Origin: an uncultured Clostridia bacterium
GTDB taxonomy: Bacteria > Bacillota > Clostridia > Oscillospirales > Ruminococcaceae
Assembly: GCA_946563605.1 (NCBI GenBank)
Contig: CAMNVW010000115.1
Coordinates: forward strand, 1 to 5,393
Direction: 5' to 3'
DNA: 5,393 nt
Below are positions 1-4,837 of this stretch, in pieces (positions within the stretch are counted from its first letter, which is position 1; each line of letters opens with the position of its first letter). The translations under genes and the position numbers were made by a program. Below the pieces are notes generated by a model, which saw nothing but the letters and a program-made list of their open reading frames with translations, made no database searches and was not told the DNA's origin.

Positions 1-1
1 T

Positions 2-77
2 GCGGGTTTAGCTCATCTGGTAGAGCGCCACCTTGCCAAGGTGGAGGTAGCGAGTTCGAGCCTCGTAACCCGCTCCA
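2..77 (+). tRNA. tRNA-Gly, anticodon GCC
   Basis: This tRNA decodes GGC/GGU glycine codons. It folds into a standard cloverleaf. The acceptor stem (2-8 with 67-73) has seven perfect pairs. The anticodon stem CCACC/GGTGG (28-32 with 40-44) encloses loop TTGCCAA with anticodon GCC at 35-37. A T arm with loop TTCGAGC follows, then discriminator T74 and a genomically encoded CCA (75-77). It lies 3 nt before tRNA-Cys, so the two are probably processed from one transcript. The promoter must lie upstream of the window, and further tRNAs could precede it. Confidence 0.97.
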
Positions 78-80
78 TAT

Positions 81-154
<74 letters not shown>

Positions 155-155
<1 letters not shown>

Positions 156-190
156 AAAGACCGATTCCAAATAGGAATCGGTCTTTTTTT
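155..190 (+). terminator. Intrinsic terminator of the tRNA transcript
   Basis: A perfect 11-bp stem (158-168 with 174-184, arms AGACCGATTCC / GGAATCGGTCT) closes a 5-nt AAATA loop and is followed by seven T residues (184-190). A-T pairs at 155-157 with 185-187 extend the stem. The hairpin starts at the CCA end of tRNA-Cys, so it ends the tRNA operon and insulates the spo0A region from it. Confidence 0.95.
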
Positions 191-265
191 GTTGTATATG
201 AATAATTTAAAATAAATTTTCATTCTACTGTATACTTTATGTGAAGAATATGATAGACTAATAGT

Positions 266-300
266 AGGATAAGATTTTGGAATTCCTGGGGGCTTATCTT
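266..300 (+). other. Imperfect hairpin in the spo0A upstream region
   Basis: Arms AGGATAAG (266-273) and CTTATCTT (293-300) can form 8 pairs including one G-U. They enclose 19 nt that contain the self-complementary GGAATTCC (279-286). No T-tract follows, so it is not an intrinsic terminator. It may be part of a transcribed leader or a binding site. Chance occurrence is possible at this length. Confidence 0.3.
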
Positions 301-301
301 C

Positions 302-319
302 ATTGGACTTATTGGACTT
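302..319 (+). repeat. Two tandem copies of a 9-bp unit
   Basis: ATTGGACTT occurs twice head to tail (302-310 and 311-319) with no mismatch. A degenerate third ATTTGGAG follows and merges with the putative ribosome binding site of the small ORF at 334. The role is unknown; it may be a local duplication or a pair of half-sites for a regulator. Confidence 0.55.
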
Positions 320-333
320 AATTTGGAGAACCC

Positions 334-465
334 ATGGAAAATCAGGCGGAAGGGCGGTCGTTGTCAAAGGATATTTGGGAGTGTTTCCAACCCCTTTGTG
401 CTGAACAAGGTGGGGGTGATATAGGGTTTGAAACAATGAACGAATATACAGGAAATCTGATGTAA
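334..465 (+). CDS. Possible small protein, 43 residues, function unknown
   Basis: I do not recognise this protein. The ATG at 334 is preceded by GGAG at 325-328 with a 5-nt gap, a plausible Shine-Dalgarno arrangement. The frame stays open for 43 codons to TAA at 463-465. The product begins MENQAEGRSL, has two cysteines in the segment WECFQPLC, then a GGGD turn and an acidic C-terminal half. It has no signal peptide and no membrane segment. The region looks more G/C-rich than the A/T-rich DNA on both sides, which is consistent with coding or with a structured RNA. It sits alone between a terminator and the spo0A promoter region. It may be a real small gene, the visible part of a noncoding RNA, or a chance ORF. 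Confidence 0.3.
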   Translation: MENQAEGRSLSKDIWECFQPLCAEQGGGDIGFETMNEYTGNLM

Positions 466-476
466 TCCCCGAAATC
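448..476 (+). promoter_or_regulatory. Possible sigma-H-like promoter upstream of spo0A
   Basis: ACAGGAAAT (448-456) fits the Bacillus sigma-H -35 pattern RnAGGAwWW. Starting 17 nt after the AGGA core, GAAA at 471-474 (followed by T) approximates the -10 core GAAT with one mismatch. spo0A is transcribed from a sigma-H promoter in Bacillus subtilis, so one here would make sense. The -10 is imperfect and the site lies about 200 nt before the start codon, so this is tentative. Confidence 0.25.
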
Positions 477-584
477 TTCTGAAAAAAAGATAAAAAACGA
501 CATATTTTTCAAAAAAGTTTGCCCTAGAATTGGAAAAAATATAAAAAAATCAGAATAATCTAATAGAAAATATACTTTCTGCTA

Positions 585-611
585 TTGCAAAGGTTTGTAA
601 AATATGATAAT
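585..611 (+). promoter_or_regulatory. Possible sigma-A promoter of spo0A
   Basis: TTGCAA (585-590) resembles a -35 element and GATAAT (606-611) matches five of six -10 positions, but the 15-nt spacer is short. An alternative in the same stretch is TTGGAA (530-535) with AATAAT (554-559) at 18 nt. The A-tracts upstream (482-549) could act as UP-element DNA. A start near 618 would place the 615-651 dyad at the beginning of the transcript. Confidence 0.35.
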
Positions 612-614
612 CTA

Positions 615-651
615 TTTCCAGAAATTTCCAATTATTGGAAAAGTATGGAAA
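615..651. promoter_or_regulatory. Symmetric four-half-site dyad before spo0A (operator or leader hairpin)
   Basis: TTTCCA occurs at 615-620 and 625-630, and its complement TGGAAA at 636-641 and 646-651. All four are arranged symmetrically about base 633. The inner arms pair perfectly over eight positions (625-632 with 634-641) and the outer arms over six (615-620 with 646-651). The half-sites are 10 bp apart within each arm, about one helical turn. The element ends 9 nt before the GGAGG of spo0A. It could bind a dimeric or tetrameric repressor, or form an mRNA hairpin next to the ribosome binding site. Confidence 0.6.
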
Positions 652-660
652 AAAAGACAG

Positions 661-665
661 GGAGG
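661..665 (+). promoter_or_regulatory. Ribosome binding site that sets the spo0A start
   Basis: GGAGG lies 8 nt before GTG at 674, near-ideal spacing. The longer in-frame candidate, TTG at 635, has no comparable site and falls inside the 615-651 dyad. The site therefore supports GTG 674 as the real start. Confidence 0.85.
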
Positions 666-673
666 AACAGTTT

Positions 674-1453
674 GTGGAAGCTAAATTGAAAGTGTTAATT
701 TCCGACGATGATAAAGAATTTTGTGCAAGATGTACCGCAACTTTGCGCGGAAGTGGATTCGAGACAACTGTCGCACCAAAAGACGGTCAGCTGATGCTGG
801 AAATGATTCGTGATTATCAGCCGGATGTCGTGCTGATGGATGTGTTTATGCCGTATCTCGATGCAATCGGTGTTATCAACAAGGTGCGCGAAAAGGGTGG
901 AAATGTTCCGATTTTTATGGTGATTTCTACTTACAGCAATCCGATGCTGGAAAGACAGCTGGTTTCTTTAAACGTAGCGTATTGTTTCCTGAAACCGATT
1001 GATCCGCAGCTGGTAGCGGAACGCATCTTCCAGCTGACAGGAAGAAACAGCATGAATAAAAACGATACCATCCAAGGTGTGATGCGCCCGAATCTGGAAG
1101 AGATGGTTACGGAAATCATCCATCAAATCGGCGTGCCTGCGCACATCAAGGGTTATCATTATCTGCGCGATGGAATTGTCTTATCGGTGAATGACCCCAA
1201 TATGATCAATTCCGTCACCAAGCTTTTGTACCCGACCATTGCCAAGATGAATAATACCACTTCCAGCCGTGTGGAAAGAGCCATTCGCCATGCAATCGAA
1301 GTAGCATGGGACCGCGGCGATGTGGATGTTCTGAATTCCTACTTTGGCTATACCATCCGCAACAGCAGAGGCAAACCGACAAATTCTGAGTTTATCGCGA
1401 TGATCGCGGATAAGCTGAAACTCCAGCTGAAGAAAAATCAATCTATGAAATAG
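674..1453 (+). CDS. spo0A: Sporulation master response regulator Spo0A
   Basis: Cytoplasmic phosphorelay response regulator and transcription factor; when phosphorylated it dimerises on 0A boxes and switches cells into sporulation. From GTG 674 the protein has 259 residues, close to the 267 of Bacillus subtilis Spo0A. The N-terminal receiver domain (about 5-125) shows the acidic pocket DDD at 11-13, phospho-acceptor D56 in LMDVFMP, S85 at the position of the usual switch threonine, and K107 in FLKP. After a linker, the Spo0A-specific DNA-binding domain (about 140-259) contains the hallmark SRVERAIRHAIEVAW (198-212) and PTNSEFIAM (235-243). The frame can be extended to TTG 635, but this adds 13 nonconserved residues without a good ribosome binding site. 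The gene appears monocistronic, between its own leader and a terminator. The usual clostridial neighbour spoIVB is not upstream; tRNA genes are. Identity is certain; sporulation ability of the host is inferred. Confidence 0.97.
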   Translation: MEAKLKVLISDDDKEFCARCTATLRGSGFETTVAPKDGQLMLEMIRDYQPDVVLMDVFMPYLDAIGVINKVREKGGNVPIFMVISTYSNPMLERQLVSLNVAYCFLKPIDPQLVAERIFQLTGRNSMNKNDTIQGVMRPNLEEMVTEIIHQIGVPAHIKGYHYLRDGIVLSVNDPNMINSVTKLLYPTIAKMNNTTSSRVERAIRHAIEVAWDRGDVDVLNSYFGYTIRNSRGKPTNSEFIAMIADKLKLQLKKNQSMK

Positions 1454-1455
1454 GC

Positions 1456-1518
1456 TGTACATACAAACAAGTTGTACATACAAACAAGTTGTACATACAA
1501 ACAAGTTGTATATGCAAA
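1456..1518. repeat. 17-bp tandem repeat, three identical copies plus a partial diverged copy
   Basis: The unit TGTACATACAAACAAGT is repeated exactly at 1456-1472, 1473-1489 and 1490-1506. A partial fourth copy (1507-1518) differs at two of twelve positions. Across the junctions each unit contains TTGTACATACAA, a palindrome with 5-bp arms around a 2-bp centre (1472-1483 and 1489-1500; the first copy at 1455-1466 has C in place of the first T; the last is TTGTATATGCAA at 1506-1517). The array starts 2 nt after the spo0A stop codon and runs into the terminator. Perfect identity suggests recent slippage expansion. The palindromes resemble GntR/HutC-type operators in general form, but no binding protein is shown. 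Confidence 0.95.
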
Positions 1519-1554
1519 AACTCTCCCACCTGACCGATGGGAGAGTTTTTGCAT
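1512..1554. terminator. Long intrinsic terminator after spo0A, potentially bidirectional
   Basis: A perfect 17-bp stem pairs 1512-1528 with 1538-1554 around the 9-nt loop CCTGACCGA. The G/C-rich core is CTCTCCCA/TGGGAGAG, followed by TTTTT (1546-1550) on the + strand and mirrored by AAAAA (1516-1520), so it could stop transcription from either side. Its left arm overlaps the last, diverged unit of the tandem repeat. It separates spo0A from the downstream sugar operon. Confidence 0.92.
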
Positions 1555-1575
1555 GGGGGAAATAAAGCACAGATA

Positions 1576-1604
1576 TGGACAAAAATCAGAATAAACGGTA
1601 TACT
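1576..1604 (+). promoter_or_regulatory. Sigma-A promoter of the amino-sugar operon
   Basis: TGGACA (1576-1581, five of six to TTGACA) and TATACT (1599-1604, five of six to TATAAT) are exactly 17 nt apart. Transcription would start near 1611, giving a leader of about 45 nt before the ATG at 1656. The promoter lies inside the longer open frame that begins at 1575, which is an argument against that upstream start. Confidence 0.75.
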
Positions 1605-1655
1605 GAAACAATAGCAAAGAAAGAAATCAATCAATCTGAAAAGAGGATTTGGAAT

Positions 1656-2570
1656 ATGGCAAAACCGATTTTGGTCGTTTTAGCTGCCGGAATGGGCAGC
1701 CGCTACCATGGATTGAAACAAATTGACCCGATGGGCAAATATGGCGAGAAAATTTTGGATTATTCGGTATATGACGCAAGGCGTGCAGGTTTTGAAACAA
1801 TTGTGTTTGTGATGAAGCCGGAAATGGAACAGGAATTTGAGGAGAGCGTTGGAAAACGCCTGCGCAAATATGTCGAGGTAAGATATGCTTTCCAGACCAT
1901 CGATCATCTTCCTGCAAGTTTTGAACTTCCGCAGGGAAGAACAAAGCCTTGGGGAACTGCTCATGCACTGATGTGCGCCGCAGAACAAATCGACGCACCG
2001 TTTGCCGTTATCAATGCGGACGATTACTATGGTCCAACAGGATATCAACTGTTGTTCGACCTTTTAAGCCGTGACGAGGAAAGCTGCGCAATGGTGTCCT
2101 ATCCGCTGTGCAGGACGGTTACAGAGAGCGGACACGTTTCGCGTGGAATTTGCAGAGTGGACGGCGAAAACTGCTTGCAGCGGGTTACAGAGCGCACATG
2201 GATCGAATTAAAAGAGGATGGCATCGCTTACAGTGAGGATGAGGGAAAAAACTTCTGTGAGCTTGACCCCAATGTGCCGGTGTCGATGAATTTCTGGGGA
2301 TTCCCGAAAAGTTTTCTCAAAAGAGTGCAGGACGGATTTCCAAAGTTTTTGGAAACCGCACTTAAAGAGAATCCCATCAAAGCAGAATATTTTTTGCCGT
2401 CTGTTGTCAGCGATATGATTGAACAGGAGAACGTAAAGGTGCACGTGATGGAAAGCCGCGACAGATGGTACGGAGTGACCTATCAGCAGGATAAGCCTGC
2501 GGTGATGCAGGCGTTTGAACAGATGAGCCGGCAGGGACTTTATCCGCAGCCGCTGTGGGAAGAAAAATAA
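1656..2570 (+). CDS. Sugar-phosphate nucleotidyltransferase (probable HexNAc-1-phosphate uridylyltransferase)
   Basis: Cytoplasmic NTP-transferase-fold enzyme expected to join a sugar 1-phosphate to an NTP, giving NDP-sugar and pyrophosphate. The 304-residue protein opens with the nucleotide-binding loop LAAGMGSRY (9-17) and K21-Q22. It has PWGTAHA (98-104), the metal-binding type motif NADDYYG (120-126), VSMNFWGF (209-216), KAEYFLPSVV (242-251) and WYGVTYQQDK (271-280), a pattern typical of this family. The ATG at 1656 follows AGAGGA (1642-1647) by 8 nt. The frame is open from 1575, but those 27 codons contain the promoter. The hexosamine kinase gene starts 20 nt downstream, so the likely substrate is GlcNAc-1-P or GalNAc-1-P. 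Base and substrate specificity are inferred from context, and glucose- or mannose-type substrates cannot be excluded. Confidence 0.88.
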   Translation: MAKPILVVLAAGMGSRYHGLKQIDPMGKYGEKILDYSVYDARRAGFETIVFVMKPEMEQEFEESVGKRLRKYVEVRYAFQTIDHLPASFELPQGRTKPWGTAHALMCAAEQIDAPFAVINADDYYGPTGYQLLFDLLSRDEESCAMVSYPLCRTVTESGHVSRGICRVDGENCLQRVTERTWIELKEDGIAYSEDEGKNFCELDPNVPVSMNFWGFPKSFLKRVQDGFPKFLETALKENPIKAEYFLPSVVSDMIEQENVKVHVMESRDRWYGVTYQQDKPAVMQAFEQMSRQGLYPQPLWEEK

Positions 2571-2591
2571 ATGGAGGAAAAGCAAGAATAA
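2571..2591 (+). promoter_or_regulatory. Six-codon minigene carrying the kinase ribosome binding site
   Basis: Directly after the nucleotidyltransferase TAA, an ATG at 2571 opens a frame of six sense codons (MEEKQE) ending in TAA at 2589-2591. The last A of that TAA is the first base of the kinase ATG. GGAGG (2573-2577) lies inside this mini-frame, 13 nt before the kinase start, which is longer than ideal. The arrangement would permit translational coupling or reinitiation. It may equally be a chance result of an A/G-rich ribosome binding region. Confidence 0.35.
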
Positions 2592-3679
2592 TGGAACAAG
2601 TGTTAAAAGCGTGGAGCAGTATCGGGGAGGTTGTCAGCGCAGAAGCATTTGGAAACGGGCATATCAACAGTACTTATCTGCTGCGAACGCAAACCGAAAA
2701 ATATATCCTCCAAAAAATCAACACCAACACCTTCCAGGATGTGCAGGGATTGATGAACAATATTTTGCAGGTGACGGAATATCTGCGGAAGCAAATTACT
2801 GCTTTCGGCGGTGATGCCACAAGAGAAACGATGCAGGTCATTCGTTGTGACAGCGGCTCGCCTTATTTTACTAATGCGGATGGAAATTGCTGGAGGATGT
2901 TTTCTTTCGTTGCAGACAGCGTTTGTCTGAAAAAAGCGCGGACAACGCAGGATTTATTTGAATGTGCGGCGGCATTTGGAAAATTTCAGTATTTGCTGAA
3001 TCAGTTTCCTGCGGAGAATTTGAGCGAAACGATCCCTCAATTCCACGATACCCTCAAACGCTACCGCGATTTTCAGCAGGCGGTGCAGCAGGATAAGCTG
3101 AGCAGGGCAGTTTTGGTGCAGCAGGAAATCGACTTTGTATGCAAGCGCGAACAGGACTGCGGCGTGATGCTCACCATGCAAAGAGAAGGACAGCTGCCGC
3201 TTCGAGTAACCCACAATGACACCAAGCTCAACAATGTCTTGCTTGACCAGAACACGATGAAAGGTTTGTGTGTGATCGACCTGGATACGGTGATGCCCGG
3301 ACTTGCGGCGAATGATTTCGGGGATACGGTGCGTTTTGGCGCAAACGATTGCGCGGAGGACGAACCGGATCAAAGCAAGGTGCATTTTCTGCCTCAGCTG
3401 TATCGGGTGTGCGTGCAGGGATTTTTACAGCAGGCAGGGCAGACGCTGACAGAACAGGAAATTTTAACGCTGCCATGGGGCGCAAAACTGATGACGCTCG
3501 AATGTGGAATGCGATTCCTGACGGATTATCTGGAGGGCGACCATTATTTTAAAATCAGCCGTCCGCAGCAGAATCTTGACCGTGCGAGAACACAGTTTAC
3601 TTTGGTGCGCCAGATGGAAGAAAACTGGGAAGAGATGGAAGCGTGTTCTAAGGAATATCTTCTGGAACACCGCCGTTAA
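2591..3679 (+). CDS. nahK: N-acetylhexosamine 1-kinase (NahK/LnpB-like)
   Basis: Cytoplasmic anomeric kinase of the aminoglycoside phosphotransferase (APH) fold that phosphorylates GlcNAc or GalNAc at C1 with ATP. At 362 residues it is near the 359 I recall for Bifidobacterium longum NahK, and it shares that family's motifs along its length. These are FGNGHINSTYLL (20-31), YILQKINT (38-45), the catalytic loop RVTHNDTKLNN (205-215) with D210 as presumed catalytic base, VIDLDTVMPG (228-237) with metal-binding D230, DFGDTVRFGA (242-251), and LECGMRFLTDYLEGDHYF (303-320). ATG 2591 was chosen over in-frame GTG 2555, which lies inside the upstream gene. It follows the nucleotidyltransferase by 20 nt, so both steps from HexNAc to an NDP-sugar are adjacent. 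In bifidobacteria the partner is a GalT-like uridylyltransferase plus a lacto-N-biose phosphorylase, neither seen here. Exact sugar preference is not readable from the sequence. Confidence 0.9.
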   Translation: MEQVLKAWSSIGEVVSAEAFGNGHINSTYLLRTQTEKYILQKINTNTFQDVQGLMNNILQVTEYLRKQITAFGGDATRETMQVIRCDSGSPYFTNADGNCWRMFSFVADSVCLKKARTTQDLFECAAAFGKFQYLLNQFPAENLSETIPQFHDTLKRYRDFQQAVQQDKLSRAVLVQQEIDFVCKREQDCGVMLTMQREGQLPLRVTHNDTKLNNVLLDQNTMKGLCVIDLDTVMPGLAANDFGDTVRFGANDCAEDEPDQSKVHFLPQLYRVCVQGFLQQAGQTLTEQEILTLPWGAKLMTLECGMRFLTDYLEGDHYFKISRPQQNLDRARTQFTLVRQMEENWEEMEACSKEYLLEHRR

Positions 3680-3714
3680 CAGGATATCCAACGAAATAGA
3701 AAGAAGGTTTTTTC

Positions 3715-4608
3715 ATGAGGTACGATCAGGTGATCTATTATCCGCCGTTTGAACGACATTCGCTTTTGATTCAGGTAACAAGCGGCTGTTCCTATAACCA
3801 GTGTGCTTTCTGCAATATGTATAAGACGGTAGACTTTGAAATGATCCCGATGAAAGAGATCGTTGCCGACCTGAAGGATGCCGCAGGATATAAGCCTTAC
3901 ACCGAGCGCGTATTTTTGATCGGCGGAGAGCCGCTGTGTCTGCCGTTTGAACAGATGAAGGAAATCTTGCTTCAAATCAAAAAATATCTGCCTTACTGCG
4001 CGTGCGTTTCGATGTACGCCTCCATTAAAAATCTGCGCGACAAATCGGTGGAGCAGTTGAAAGAACTGCACCGGTTAGGTCTGGGATTCCTTTACATCGG
4101 CTTGGAAAGCGGCAGCGACCGCATTTTAAAACAGATGAAAAAGGGACATACCGCGCAGGAGGCAGTAGAACAGCTGCAAAAGCTCAACGAAGCACAGATT
4201 CCATTTAACTCCATCCTGATTTATGGCTTAGGAGGAACCGGCACTGCAAAGGAAAACGCACTTGCCAGCGCAAAGATGCTCAATCAGATTCGCTCGGCGA
4301 ATATCATTATGATGAACCTGACCGTTTTTCCAGATACCGAGCTGGAAAAATGGTGCAGGGACGGCAGTTTTATTCAGGCAAGCGGCAGAGAACGCATTGA
4401 AGAACTGGCGTATCTGCTGGAGGCACTGGAGCTTACCACACCGACCGGATTTTCAACAAGCCACGTTACCAATCCGGTGATGGTGACAGGAACGCTGCCG
4501 TATGACAAGGAAAAGATGCTCAACGGCATCTATCAGATGTTGGGTACGGGCAGGGACAGCGATCTGCACGGTATTGTATCGGTGAGCGATGCCGCAGTAG
4601 AACGATAG
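3715..4608 (+). CDS. Radical SAM protein of unknown function
   Basis: Probable iron-sulfur enzyme that cleaves S-adenosylmethionine to start radical chemistry; the substrate is unknown. The 297-residue protein carries the cluster motif GCSYNQCAFCNMYK, with C25, C30 and C33 spaced CX4CX2C rather than the commoner CX3CX2C. This spacing is known from a group of short radical SAM proteins containing GCS-N-C-FC-MYK. GGEP (70-73) is the SAM-binding motif, IGLESGSDR (128-136) and the glycine-rich GLGGTG (171-176) fit the Elp3/MiaB/NifB-type barrel, and the protein ends soon after the barrel with no obvious extra cluster or cobalamin domain. AGAAGG (3702-3707) lies 7 nt before the ATG. The 35-nt gap after the kinase and lack of a terminator suggest cotranscription. 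Whether it takes part in amino-sugar metabolism is not shown. Confidence 0.9.
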   Translation: MRYDQVIYYPPFERHSLLIQVTSGCSYNQCAFCNMYKTVDFEMIPMKEIVADLKDAAGYKPYTERVFLIGGEPLCLPFEQMKEILLQIKKYLPYCACVSMYASIKNLRDKSVEQLKELHRLGLGFLYIGLESGSDRILKQMKKGHTAQEAVEQLQKLNEAQIPFNSILIYGLGGTGTAKENALASAKMLNQIRSANIIMMNLTVFPDTELEKWCRDGSFIQASGRERIEELAYLLEALELTTPTGFSTSHVTNPVMVTGTLPYDKEKMLNGIYQMLGTGRDSDLHGIVSVSDAAVER

Positions 4609-4689
4609 GAAATCTGTGGAGCTGAGTCCTTGCATCCCGTTTTAAAATACTTCCTTCTCCGTACAGGGAAAACCTGTTATCTCTGTAAA

Positions 4690-4729
4690 TTTCTGCTAAA
4701 ACATTGCCTTACTCTGGAATTAGCGGAAA
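4690..4729. promoter_or_regulatory. Inverted repeat overlapping the promoter of the exported protein gene
   Basis: TTTCTGCTAA (4690-4699) and TTAGCGGAAA (4720-4729) are complementary at ten positions, counting one G-U (nine strict Watson-Crick matches), with a 20-nt spacer. The right arm ends 5 nt before the TG of the extended -10 at 4735, so a bound protein would occlude the polymerase. No T-tract follows, so it is a poor terminator. The rest of 4609-4689 holds only a short ACAGG/CCTGT hairpin (4663-4677) without terminator features. Confidence 0.4.
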
Positions 4730-4743
4730 AATCATGTTATACT
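4714..4743 (+). promoter_or_regulatory. Extended -10 promoter of the exported protein gene
   Basis: TGTTATACT (4735-4743) is a TGn-extended -10 with five of six core matches. The -35 region is weak (CTGGAA, 4714-4719, 18-nt spacer), as is usual for extended -10 promoters. Transcription would start near 4750, leaving a leader of about 90 nt. A small GACGGC-ATG-GCTGTC hairpin (4782-4796) lies in that leader. Confidence 0.55.
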
Positions 4744-4837
4744 GACAGTATCCGGCAATGAATAGACAGATATAGAAAGCAGACGGCATGGCTGTCGGAA
4801 TTTACGATTGATTACCGAATGGGGAAGGATGTTTTTC

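Noticed and set aside
191..200. GTTGTATATG matching the last unit of the tandem repeat (1505-1514)
   Set aside because: A single 10-nt A/T-rich match without the rest of the repeat unit is likely chance.
635..673. Longer spo0A start at TTG 635
   Set aside because: It adds 13 residues not typical of Spo0A, lacks a good ribosome binding site and lies inside the dyad; GTG 674 has GGAGG at 8 nt and places the phospho-acceptor at D56.
1456..1518. CRISPR-like array
   Set aside because: The units are contiguous 17-bp repeats with no spacers and no cas genes nearby.
1181..1582. 133-codon minus-strand frame across the end of spo0A, the tandem repeat and the terminator
   Set aside because: It overlaps the conserved DNA-binding domain of spo0A antisense, and its repetitive peptide segment is only the 17-bp repeat read backwards.
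1575..1655. Longer nucleotidyltransferase start at ATG 1575
   Set aside because: The extra codons contain a good -35/-10 promoter and encode a lysine/asparagine-rich stretch unlike the family; the conserved domain begins right after ATG 1656.
4793..4799. TGTCGGA as a Spo0A box upstream of the exported protein gene
   Set aside because: It has one mismatch to TGTCGAA, and a 7-mer with one mismatch is expected by chance in a region this size.
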